From Methanosphaera sp. BMS (GTDB lineage: Archaea; Methanobacteriota; Methanobacteria; Methanobacteriales; Methanobacteriaceae): a DNA stretch of 64,000 nt. The stretch is taken from the NCBI RefSeq assembly GCF_003268005.1, contig NZ_CP014213.1, positions 1,488,001 to 1,552,000 on the forward strand, in the 5' to 3' direction. Position numbers and translations under genes: made by a program. Below, in pieces: positions 17,414 to 26,068 of this stretch (within the stretch, counting starts at the first letter, position 1; the number at the start of each line of letters is the position of its first letter). A model generated the notes under the pieces. That model saw only the letters and a program-made list of their open reading frames with translations. It was not told the DNA's origin and made no database searches.

Positions 17414-18160
17414 TTAGTTCATCCTATTGAGTATCTTATGTACCAACAGTTCACCTATAAATCCACCAAGACCAGATAAGAAACCACAAAACAATATTGC
17501 AATTAGCATCATGGGGATATCCTTAACGACAAGGACTGTGGAAAGACCCACAATTATTCCCACCAATGAAGACAGCTTAAACGAATCCTTGTAGGATACC
17601 CTTGGAAGTACAAATGATATCAAAAATCCGGCCAAGAGTAACGACAATACCAATATCAATGAAATGGTAGCATAATTCTGTGAAACTGCCAGCATTGGAT
17701 TTTTCTGAACATTAGCCAATCCCAATGTATACTCGATTCCTATTGCAAAGAAGAATAAAAAATCAAATAAACCAACAATAACACTCAATATCTTCAAAAA
17801 CAAACTTGCCAGATTATGTTGATTATGAACCATTACAACCATTTCAGGATTATCGGAAAGGTTTTCAATTGACTTGTTATAGTTATTCACGCTGTTGGCG
17901 TCATACTGCAATAAGAAGCGTGTTGAACCACAGAATAAACACATACCAGTTTGTCTTGGATTTAATGAATGACATTTAGCACATATTTTATGATATGCAA
18001 TCTTTGGAATCTCAATGTTATTCATAATGCAATTCAATTCGGTATTATCACGGGCATACTCCAACACATGCCCACAATTATGGCATTTATCAAAGTTTAA
18101 TGGCTGTGATTCATCTGGTATAACAACATTTTTACAATTTCTACAAACTATATAACTCAT
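17414..18160 (-). CDS. Membrane protein with N-terminal zinc ribbons
   Basis: The 248-residue protein opens with a ribbon CRNCKN...CHNCGH (residues 6-30) and a second CAKCHSLN...CLFCGS near 60-80. About four hydrophobic helices follow, in the second half. The last includes a glycine-rich run (FCGFLSGLGGFIGELLV). The zinc ribbons should be cytoplasmic. No named family recognised. It is the last gene after mtaB on the same strand (43-base gap), but that may be read-through only. Confidence 0.65.
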   Translation of the reverse strand: MSYIVCRNCKNVVIPDESQPLNFDKCHNCGHVLEYARDNTELNCIMNNIEIPKIAYHKICAKCHSLNPRQTGMCLFCGSTRFLLQYDANSVNNYNKSIENLSDNPEMVVMVHNQHNLASLFLKILSVIVGLFDFLFFFAIGIEYTLGLANVQKNPMLAVSQNYATISLILVLSLLLAGFLISFVLPRVSYKDSFKLSSLVGIIVGLSTVLVVKDIPMMLIAILFCGFLSGLGGFIGELLVHKILNRMN

Positions 18161-18203
18161 AATACCCTCGTTGTTAATATAATATCAATATAATATAATG
18201 TAA

Positions 18204-19487
18204 TTAATACATATTAATACTTTTTGCTAATAAATATGTACGTTTACCCTCTATAATTTCAACTTTCATAAATTCCCCGATAACCGCCTCATCTATTATG
18301 ATATTTTTATAGCTATCAGTATAACCAACATAACCACCGGATACTCCGGTAGAAGTTATTAGAACATTCTGTATGCTGCCTTCATATTTCTTATTATTCT
18401 CCAGCATGACTTTTGTCTTCAAATCATTCAATTTATGGGAACGCTCCTTCATCACTTCATGAGGTATTTCCTCCAGCGTGTTGGACTTGGCAGTTGGCCT
18501 GTGCATATACTTGGAGATGTGTATGATATCGGGTTTTATCTCTTCAATCAGATCCAACGTTTGATTAAAGTCATCATCTGTTTCTGTAGGATATCCCACG
18601 ATGATATCGGTAGCCAGCGATAATGACGGTATTTCTTTTCTGAATAACCTCAGCATTTCCTTAAATTCATCCAATGTATGTAGCCTATTCATTTCCTTCA
18701 GTACCTTTGGACTACCGGTCTGCACCGGCAGATGAATAAATTTATATATTTTTTCATGCTGTTTGAATACGTCTATCACATCATCCAATTGCCTTTTAAG
18801 ACTTTTGGGATGCATCATTCCAACACGTATCCTGAAATCGCCGTCAATCGTAGCCAACCTTTCCAATAACGTTGCAAATGATTCACCAGTATCTTCACCA
18901 TAGCATGCCGTATCCTGTGCAGTTACCTGTAATTCCCTGCAGCCATTTTTTACTGCAACTTTTGCCTCTTCAACTATCTTATCAATCGGATAACTGTTTA
19001 AAGAGCCCCTTGCTGATTTGGTACAGCAGAACGTACATCCACCACTACATCCCTCGCATATCTGAAGGATATGAATCAATGAATCGTTGGATTTTATATT
19101 GGATCCTGCCTTAAGCATAGTTGTTTTACCATATTCCCTTACGACCTCACCATTCAATGTCCGTTCTACTATTTCATCAACCAAATCAATTTTATGTGGT
19201 CCAATCCAGGAGGCATTATCTGAAAACTTACTTAATCTAATCGGATCTACTTCAACCATACATCCTGCTATTATTAACTTTTTATCAGGATATTTCTCTT
19301 CTATCTTCCTGATTTTTGTAATCATCTTCTGTTCTGTCGGTAACTTTACATAGCATGTATTTAAGATGATTACATCAGCTTCATCCATTGATTCAACCAT
19401 GACATGTTTTTCCTTAAGGATATTGATCATGATATCAGAATCGGCCTGATTGAATGTACATCCGTGTGTTTCTAAATAAATTTTCAT
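18204..19487 (-). CDS. tRNA ct6A/t6A37 methylthiotransferase (MtaB/CDKAL1 type)
   Basis: This enzyme adds a methylthio group at C2 of N6-threonylcarbamoyl-A37 in tRNAs reading ANN codons. The N-terminal domain carries three cluster cysteines (HGCTFNQ, LNTCYVK, AGCMVE). The radical SAM triad is in CEGCSGGCTFC, and a C-terminal TRAM-like region ends the protein. The length of 427 residues suits the archaeal/eukaryotic branch. AAGGGAT precedes the ATG at 19487, eight bases after the preceding gene's stop. Confidence 0.9.
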   Translation of the reverse strand: MKIYLETHGCTFNQADSDIMINILKEKHVMVESMDEADVIILNTCYVKLPTEQKMITKIRKIEEKYPDKKLIIAGCMVEVDPIRLSKFSDNASWIGPHKIDLVDEIVERTLNGEVVREYGKTTMLKAGSNIKSNDSLIHILQICEGCSGGCTFCCTKSARGSLNSYPIDKIVEEAKVAVKNGCRELQVTAQDTACYGEDTGESFATLLERLATIDGDFRIRVGMMHPKSLKRQLDDVIDVFKQHEKIYKFIHLPVQTGSPKVLKEMNRLHTLDEFKEMLRLFRKEIPSLSLATDIIVGYPTETDDDFNQTLDLIEEIKPDIIHISKYMHRPTAKSNTLEEIPHEVMKERSHKLNDLKTKVMLENNKKYEGSIQNVLITSTGVSGGYVGYTDSYKNIIIDEAVIGEFMKVEIIEGKRTYLLAKSINMY

Positions 19488-19495
19488 ATTATCCC

Positions 19496-20128
19496 TTAAT
19501 AATTATGTTCCTTAATGGTTGTCTTAATGACGTACTCAGTCAAGTCATATTGAACTGTTGATTTGTCTTTTCTTGACAGTAGCTTACCATATACCCTTTT
19601 AATTACCTTTGCATAGGCATAACCTTTTTTCATACTGCGCTCCAATGTTTTGAATCCATATATCTTGAATTTGATGCCGTCAATTTCACATACATCACCT
19701 ATGGTAAATATGAATTCCCTTTCTATTTCAATCTTGTGGGACAGGACTTCACCATGATTATCTATTGAAATACCAAGTCTTGCAAGCGTATCTAATGATT
19801 TAGCCCATATCGTTTGGATATTTATTACAGGACATTCATATACCCTTATACTGTCATTGTTTTCAATTGAAGTAACTTCAACCTCCTTATCATCAATAAA
19901 GAGTATTGTTCCCACTTCAAGGTATTCATCGGAGTACAACTTAACGCTACTTTTCCATGAATTTTCAAATTCACTTATGACTACCCTTACTTCTACTTCC
20001 TGAGCTTCCTGATGTGTTTGTCTATAAACGTGACTGCATTCTTTGCATTGAACCGTCAATTCCTTAACCTTTTTACCTTTTGATTTTAGTACTTCATATT
20101 CCTCATTACCACAATTTGGACAAGACAT
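19496..20128 (-). CDS. HVO_0476-family zinc finger protein
   Basis: The 210-residue protein starts CPNCGNEEYEV and has a second pair CKECSH near 33-38, forming one zinc ribbon. The rest is beta-rich with sequence ISEFENSWKSSVKLY and WAKSLDTLARLGISI, a pattern shared by an uncharacterised archaeal family. It starts one base after the hacB stop, so it is co-translated with it. Function unknown; its position next to mtaB and hacB does not settle a pathway. Confidence 0.78.
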   Translation of the reverse strand: MSCPNCGNEEYEVLKSKGKKVKELTVQCKECSHVYRQTHQEAQEVEVRVVISEFENSWKSSVKLYSDEYLEVGTILFIDDKEVEVTSIENNDSIRVYECPVINIQTIWAKSLDTLARLGISIDNHGEVLSHKIEIEREFIFTIGDVCEIDGIKFKIYGFKTLERSMKKGYAYAKVIKRVYGKLLSRKDKSTVQYDLTEYVIKTTIKEHNY

Positions 20129-20129
20129 A

Positions 20130-20618
20130 TTATTGCCCCCTCTCGTTTAAATATTTATTTACCAATCCACCGCTTTCCAATATATCAAGCATTGTTTGAT
20201 CGAATGGCTTGATTGTGTATTTCTTATCCTGTGTCAGGTTATTTATCATACCTTCATTTACGTCAACTTCCAGAATGTCTCCTTCATCGGCTTCTATATC
20301 TGCGGTTATGACAGGAAGTCCTATGTTGATGGCATTTCTATAGAATATCCTTGCAAATGATTTGGCTATTACCACAGATACTCCTGCTGTTTTTATGGCT
20401 ACTGGTGCTTGTTCACGACTTGAACCACACCCGAAGTTCCATCCTGCAACTATTATATCACCCTTATTTACCCTAGAAGAAAAATCGGGGTCTTCTGCTT
20501 CCATAACGTGTGCCGCCAGATCTTCGGGATTAAATGTCCTTAAATATCTGCCTGCAATAATTACGTCAGTATCTATGCAATCCCTGAATTTCCAAGTTTT
20601 TCCCTTAAATTTTTCCAT
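20130..20618 (-). CDS. hacB: Homoaconitase small subunit (coenzyme B pathway)
   Basis: HacB with its large subunit hydrates and dehydrates homocitrate-type intermediates on the way to 2-oxosuberate for coenzyme B. The swivelling-domain motif is seen in WNFGCGSSREQAP and SFARIFYRNAINIGLP. The specificity loop reads YLRT (in GRYLRTFNP), the form associated with homoaconitase, whereas isopropylmalate isomerase usually has YLVY-like residues; leuD therefore remains a less likely reading. The ATG at 20618 follows GGTGAT at good spacing and is preferred over GTG at 20627. Confidence 0.85.
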   Translation of the reverse strand: MEKFKGKTWKFRDCIDTDVIIAGRYLRTFNPEDLAAHVMEAEDPDFSSRVNKGDIIVAGWNFGCGSSREQAPVAIKTAGVSVVIAKSFARIFYRNAINIGLPVITADIEADEGDILEVDVNEGMINNLTQDKKYTIKPFDQTMLDILESGGLVNKYLNERGQ

Positions 20619-20634
20619 ATTTATCACCTTCTTG

Positions 20635-21618
20635 TTATTTGATTATTGAACCATGATTTTTTCCCTTGGTCACTATAAGATTACCTTCTTCTCCTAAAAA
20701 TTCCTTCAAATCATTTTTTATTTTTGAAACCTTACTGTCGGTTATTCCAAAACATGTAGGTCCAAATGAACTCATTCCCACAGCAGGTATGCCCATATTT
20801 TTCATATATTCTATCGTTTGATTAATCTTATCCTTTTGTAAATCTCGTTCTATCTTCTTAAATCCCAACTGCTGTATCTTATTTATTGCATCTCCGAAAG
20901 AAATTATGTCCTCCTCCAGTACGGATGGCATCAGTTTCATTAGAGTCAAATAACATATTTTCTCAACATCTTCAATCTTTACGGGAGTGTATTTTTCAAA
21001 TATGTTTACTTCATGCTGGCCGGATACTGATTCATTCTCGCCGGGTATTGCAAGAATTATATTCCAGTCCTTTGGAAAATCATATCTGACAAGCACCGGT
21101 GGTGGTGAAACCTTTGATGCGGAGGATGGTAGAAATGTGATTTTTTCATCCATCTTATGGCCGCCATCGATTATGAATCCTCCACTTTCAAAGGATCTTA
21201 CTCCAATTCCACTGGTACCTCCTCTTTGAACTATCTTTGCTAATTGATATGAGTTCATTTCTTTTTCATTCAATTGTGCCACCAGTTTAGCTGTTGACAA
21301 CAGCAGTTGTGTTCCAAGCCCCAGTCCATGATGTATTGGATATGCTTTTTTGAGTGTGAATGTATATGTTTTATCAGTTTGAAGGTAATTGTTCATGGCG
21401 GTACATGCTTCATTGATTTTTTGGGCATATTCATCAAAGTTAGTGATTTTTCCTACATTCTCATCGAAGATTATCTCAGTCTTATCATGATTTTCGACAC
21501 ATTCCAGTTTTATTGACGGCTGGTTTAATGTAATTCCTATACCCCCATCAATTCGACCTTCATTACCGTTTAAGTCAATTAATGATAAGTGTAATCTTGC
21601 AGAAGTTTCTATTTCCAA
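20635..21618 (-). CDS. mptG: Beta-ribofuranosylaminobenzene 5'-phosphate synthase
   Basis: This GHMP-fold enzyme condenses PRPP with 4-hydroxybenzoate or 4-aminobenzoate, releasing CO2 and PPi, an early committed step of methanopterin synthesis. Family strings are SARLHLSLIDLNG, the phosphate loop PIHHGLGLGTQ, RGGTSGIGVRSFESGGFIIDGGH (abridged), and FGPTCFGIT. Length 327 is normal. The start is TTG at 21618 with AGGTTG upstream. It heads a compact minus-strand operon: mptG, hacB, HVO_0476-like, mtaB. Confidence 0.9.
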   Translation of the reverse strand: MEIETSARLHLSLIDLNGNEGRIDGGIGITLNQPSIKLECVENHDKTEIIFDENVGKITNFDEYAQKINEACTAMNNYLQTDKTYTFTLKKAYPIHHGLGLGTQLLLSTAKLVAQLNEKEMNSYQLAKIVQRGGTSGIGVRSFESGGFIIDGGHKMDEKITFLPSSASKVSPPPVLVRYDFPKDWNIILAIPGENESVSGQHEVNIFEKYTPVKIEDVEKICYLTLMKLMPSVLEEDIISFGDAINKIQQLGFKKIERDLQKDKINQTIEYMKNMGIPAVGMSSFGPTCFGITDSKVSKIKNDLKEFLGEEGNLIVTKGKNHGSIIK

Positions 21619-21826
21619 AATAATACAACCTAAAAAGAATATTGCTAATTTATAAACTATGTTTATATATTTATATAATCATTAATATTATTTACTATTG
21701 TTAAAAAGCATCGTAAGAAGAAAAGTTAACAGTTTAAATCAGCAACATAATCATGATAATACCTGCTTAGATGAAAAAATAGAATATGTGAAAAGAAGGG
21801 CAATCATTAAATAGTTCATTACAACA

Positions 21827-23452
21827 TCATATGAATTTGGACATGTAAGCACCGTCTTTATGGTAATTGAATTTTCTATAGTAATCCCTTACACCTATAC
21901 CACTTATTATTGACATTTTATCTTTTCCAAACTCATGTTTGGCTATTTTTTCGGCTTCTTCCAACAGCTGCGAACCGAAACCCTTATGCTGCCATAAATC
22001 AGCCTGTTTATGTCCTAACTTTTGCATTTGACCATAAACATGCAGTTCCCTTATCAATGAGGTTGTTTCCGTGATTTCAGGTCTAAAAACATTGTTTGAT
22101 GGTATTCTTAGTCTTGTAAATCCTATGAGTATATCATTAGCCGTATCCTCTATGGATAGGAATATCTCCCTACCTCCACATACCATATAATCTGTACGAA
22201 GCAATTCAAGGTTATTGTAATCTGCCTCTATACCCTGGGATTTCTTATGACCCACTTCCCTACATCGTATGCATTGACATTGTATATCTTCATCCTTGAG
22301 TCGGTTATAGACCAATTCGCCAAGGTTAGATTTTTTTACTCCCGCCGTGATTAATGTTGCGGGAATATCCCGTTGTATTCTCATGGTTCTAACCCATTTC
22401 GGCAGATGCTTTTTCACATCCACAATTAAATCAACGGCCTGTTCAGATGTGTATGGCTCATACTCCCCTTTTTTCCACATTTCATAGAATTCGGAGCCTT
22501 CGGTTATTAGACATGGATATATCTTAAGCATGTCAGGACAGAATGATTCTTCACTAAACAATCTTTTAAACATGAACTTATCTGACTCATCTGATGAACT
22601 TAAACCCGGCATCATGTGCATGGCCACCTTAATGGCAGAATCCCTTAACATGCCGTTGGCCTCTATCACGTCCGTTATCGTATGGCCACGATCCACACGT
22701 TTGTATATGTGATTGTATAACGTTTGAACACCCAATTCCACCCTTGTAACTCCATATTCCAGCATCCTATTGATATCCTCGACTTTGGAGTAATCTGGCC
22801 TTGTTTCAAACGTTAACCCCACACACCTTACCTTACTGTGTTCATTTTCCTTTTGGATATCATGCAAGTATTGGAAATCATTTGGTGGAACAATCTCTAT
22901 TTCCCTTTGATTGGATGCAATAGTTTTGGAACGGGCTGAAAAATCATTCATCGCACGAAGTGCCTGTGATACAAACCATTCCTGATAGTCAAGACATCTT
23001 GATGCAAATGTACCTCCCATGATTATTAGTTCCACCTTATCGATTGCATGTCCAATATTTTTTAGTTGATAGAGTCTGTTGAATGTCTGGATGTAGGGAT
23101 GATAATTAAACATCCGTGCCCTTAATGCCGCAGGTTCTTCACCAGTATAGCTTGGAGGGGCTATTGAGCTTTCAGGACAATATTTGCAACGTCCATGTGG
23201 ACATTTGTGCGGATGACACATGACTGCCACTATTGCCACCCCAGATATGGTTCTTGTCGGTTTTTTCATAAGAAGAGGCCTTAGAAATTCCAGTTCATCC
23301 TCCTTCGCATATTCTAAAATCTTAGAGTTACTCATAAATCCATTTGATGAATACTCCCTGCAAATTCTATTCTTTAATTTTTCCATCTGTTTTTTAGTCT
23401 GTATATTCTCTTCAATTGCAGTATCAATTATTAAACGACATGCCTCTTGCAT
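21827..23452 (-). CDS. elp3: Elp3: tRNA U34 cm5-modifying radical SAM/GNAT enzyme
   Basis: Archaeal Elp3 builds the carboxymethyl group on wobble uridine from acetyl-CoA using a radical SAM centre. The cluster motif is [12 protein letters not shown] near residue 95. [25 protein letters not shown] and RVELGVQTL follow. The C-terminal GNAT domain shows [14 protein letters not shown] and ends [18 protein letters not shown] (abridged). Length 541 is typical. ATG at 23452 follows TTGGAG at good spacing. Confidence 0.95.
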   Translation of the reverse strand: MQEACRLIIDTAIEENIQTKKQMEKLKNRICREYSSNGFMSNSKILEYAKEDELEFLRPLLMKKPTRTISGVAIVAVMCHPHKCPHGRCKYCPESSIAPPSYTGEEPAALRARMFNYHPYIQTFNRLYQLKNIGHAIDKVELIIMGGTFASRCLDYQEWFVSQALRAMNDFSARSKTIASNQREIEIVPPNDFQYLHDIQKENEHSKVRCVGLTFETRPDYSKVEDINRMLEYGVTRVELGVQTLYNHIYKRVDRGHTITDVIEANGMLRDSAIKVAMHMMPGLSSSDESDKFMFKRLFSEESFCPDMLKIYPCLITEGSEFYEMWKKGEYEPYTSEQAVDLIVDVKKHLPKWVRTMRIQRDIPATLITAGVKKSNLGELVYNRLKDEDIQCQCIRCREVGHKKSQGIEADYNNLELLRTDYMVCGGREIFLSIEDTANDILIGFTRLRIPSNNVFRPEITETTSLIRELHVYGQMQKLGHKQADLWQHKGFGSQLLEEAEKIAKHEFGKDKMSIISGIGVRDYYRKFNYHKDGAYMSKFI

Positions 23453-23578
23453 CTTAATAACTCCAAAATTCAATTCTAAGTATTAGGTTTGTATTTAAAA
23501 TATAATATAATTAATGAAAAAAATATTTATCCTATTACTGGGATAATAATTTATATATAAATTCAAAAAGGTAATAAG

Positions 23579-23875
23579 ATGAAATGTACAGAAATTATAG
23601 GTAAAAAAGTATTGGATGTTAATGCTTACGAAATCGGTAAAATTAATGACATAGAACTAGACTTTGAAAATTCCAAGATTACAGGTGTGTATCTTTCAAG
23701 CAATGAATTGACACTCAAGAAACATCTTTATGAAATATGTCCTGAAGATATCAAAGTAGTTGGCGATTACGTATTGCTTAATGTTGCTCAAAAAGAAGTA
23801 ATAAAAGAAGAAGAACCTAAAAAGATTCTTGATGTAGAAATTGTTAATCCAGAAGAATTAGAAGATGAAGATTAA
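23579..23875 (+). CDS. PRC-barrel domain protein
   Basis: The 98-residue protein has the PRC-barrel pattern: KVLDVNAYEIGKINDIELDF, then ITGVYLSSN, and EDIKVVGDYVLLNV. The C-terminus is acidic. Archaeal PRC-barrel proteins are small; CdpB-type members bind the cell division machinery, but that role for this copy is only a possibility. The ATG follows AAGGTAAT. It converges with the aminotransferase gene, whose stop is one base away. Confidence 0.82.
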   Translation: MKCTEIIGKKVLDVNAYEIGKINDIELDFENSKITGVYLSSNELTLKKHLYEICPEDIKVVGDYVLLNVAQKEVIKEEEPKKILDVEIVNPEELEDED

Positions 23876-23876
23876 G

Positions 23877-25049
23877 TTAATCTTTCATTTTTATATTATT
23901 TTCTTCCTGTAATGTTAATATAGTATTTTTAAACTCTTTTTTAAATTCAAGTATCTGTTCTGTCGGTATTGAAAAGCTTACTCTTATGTATTTGTTTGCA
24001 AAGAGTTTACTTGTATAGTTACCTTCACGGACAAATATGTTTTTCTCCTTGAGTAGGTAATCACATATTGCCGTTGGTGATAACCCCGTCTTGGAGACGT
24101 CTATAACCATCATGTTTGCATCTGCCGGATATACTGGCAGGAATGTTCCAGGAGTTTCATCAACTGCTTCTTTTATAATTTCCTGGTTTTTATAACATAT
24201 GTCTTTCACTTCATTTATCCAGTCATCTTTGCTTTTTAATCCTGCTATTCCAGCTTCCTGTGCCAGGGAGTTTGTACCAAGATCGTTTATAACACTTGAA
24301 CGTATTTTTCTTATTAATTCAGGTGATGCTATCACTGACCCGATTCTCAGACCAGCCATACCGAATATTTTTGAGAAACTGTAAATCGTTATAGTATGTT
24401 TTGGTGCATATTTTGCAACCAACGTGTGGCTTTTTGAGAAATCCTTGTATGTTATGTCATGTAACAGATATATATCATTTTCTTTTGCTATTTCAGCGAT
24501 TTCCTTAATTTCTTCTTCTGTATAAGCTCTTCCCAGTGGGTTTAATGGGTCTATCAATATGATTAGTTTTGTATCCATATCGATATATTCCTTGATTAAT
24601 TTTGGAGTAAGCTTATATCCACAGTCTTCATTGTAGATTGGTACTTCCTTTACGTGATTTCCAAATCTATTCGCAAAGTTGTTGATAATCAGATACCCAG
24701 GATCTGATGCTATTGTATTATGGGTGTGATGCAATACCGAACTAATTGCAAGATATAAAGCTTCTGTTGCACTTGCAGTTATCTGTATGTCCTGAAGTTG
24801 AGGGTCCAAATCCAAGTCCTTCAATATTAGCTCCTTTAGTTCAGGGAATCCTTCAGGTGGTGGATATTTGCAGTAATCCCTTTTTTTGGCTGCATTTATT
24901 AATGCATCTTCTATGTGTTTATCCTTCTGTAGATGGTTGGTGTTTTGTCCCATCCATATTAAATCCTCTTTTTTATACAAGTAATCGAAAAATTCATTGA
25001 CTGAATTAAATCCAGCAGGAACCTTTTTTTCTTTTTTCTTAAATACCAT
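23877..25049 (-). CDS. PLP-dependent class I/II aminotransferase
   Basis: This is a 390-residue fold-type I aminotransferase. The PLP lysine lies in IYSFSKIFGMAGLRIG; other anchors are DPLNPLGRAYTEEE and the C-terminal arginine in YIRVSFSIPT. The start includes a lysine-rich leader (MVFKKKEKK), with GGGAG before the ATG at 25049. Substrate cannot be read from sequence. It is followed upstream by radB on the same strand, at a gap of 54 bases. Confidence 0.88.
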   Translation of the reverse strand: MVFKKKEKKVPAGFNSVNEFFDYLYKKEDLIWMGQNTNHLQKDKHIEDALINAAKKRDYCKYPPPEGFPELKELILKDLDLDPQLQDIQITASATEALYLAISSVLHHTHNTIASDPGYLIINNFANRFGNHVKEVPIYNEDCGYKLTPKLIKEYIDMDTKLIILIDPLNPLGRAYTEEEIKEIAEIAKENDIYLLHDITYKDFSKSHTLVAKYAPKHTITIYSFSKIFGMAGLRIGSVIASPELIRKIRSSVINDLGTNSLAQEAGIAGLKSKDDWINEVKDICYKNQEIIKEAVDETPGTFLPVYPADANMMVIDVSKTGLSPTAICDYLLKEKNIFVREGNYTSKLFANKYIRVSFSIPTEQILEFKKEFKNTILTLQEENNIKMKD

Positions 25050-25103
25050 AATTAACTCCCTCTCATAATCTTTTTTTTAATTCTTCTGTTATCATTCCAT
25101 ATT

Positions 25104-25802
25104 TTATGTTATTCCCTCATCAATTATTTCAAATGTTATCTTTTGATTAGGTGACTTGTTCTTATGTCTTTGCAATATAGCGTTTCTACTTGTGGATGCA
25201 ATATCCTTTTCAATTTCTACTATTACTTTACTCCAATACTTTAAAACAGTTCCTCCAATTGGCTCGACTATTAAATCATCAGAATCAAATGGAGAATATA
25301 TCTGATTTGTTATTACAACTGCCATATCATATTGTCTGCTGAGGGTTAGTAACTTGGCCATTTGCCTACCTAACCTCTTGTTTATGTCCGATGGATCGCC
25401 ATCTTCAATACGATACAATGCTACGACCGAATCTATTATCAGTATGTCAATTGATGAATCATCCTTAAGCAAATCTTCAATATTGTCTATGCATAACTGT
25501 TGTTCATCAAAGCTTTTTGGCTCCAATAGAAAGATGTTCGCCGCAACTGTATCAAAATCAGATCCTGCTATTTGTTGCATACGTTCTAGAGAAATTCCAC
25601 CTTCGGTATCCATGTATATTGCCTTTGAACCATTTTTTGTGGCTTCATATAATATCTTCATTGCAATATTAGTCTTTCCACAACCTGGCGGACCATAGAA
25701 CTGGGTTATGCAACCTTTTTCTATACCTCCACCCAGGAGTTCATCCAGTGATGAATTTGTGGCTATCAATTTAGGCTTTTTCAAATCCAAAAGTGTTTTC
25801 AA
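25104..25802 (-). CDS. radB: DNA repair and recombination protein RadB
   Basis: RadB is a RecA-fold paralogue of RadA that aids homologous recombination in euryarchaea. Walker A is GPPGCGKT (residues 36-43) and Walker B is IDILIIDSVVALYR. The protein lacks the N-terminal HhH domain of RadA and is 232 residues, as expected for RadB. The start codon is TTG at 25802 with GGAGAG upstream. Confidence 0.93.
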   Translation of the reverse strand: MKTLLDLKKPKLIATNSSLDELLGGGIEKGCITQFYGPPGCGKTNIAMKILYEATKNGSKAIYMDTEGGISLERMQQIAGSDFDTVAANIFLLEPKSFDEQQLCIDNIEDLLKDDSSIDILIIDSVVALYRIEDGDPSDINKRLGRQMAKLLTLSRQYDMAVVITNQIYSPFDSDDLIVEPIGGTVLKYWSKVIVEIEKDIASTSRNAILQRHKNKSPNQKITFEIIDEGIT

Positions 25803-26068
25803 TTAAATCTCTCCATCAACATAATAGACTATATAGTTATATCTATATTTTTTTTAGTATAAATATATTAGAATTGACGAATTATTTTTATTTAAGTTTT
25901 AATTTAAAAATTGTAAAAAATAGCCTATAATCGATGGATAATATGTGGTTATTTCAGTAACATGAATAACTCATGATTAAAAATAATAGCAGTATCATTA
26001 ATGCCATGAAATAATCTGTGAAAATAAGAGTAACAAAATTAGTAAAAAAAATGGATAAAGGAGAGTAG

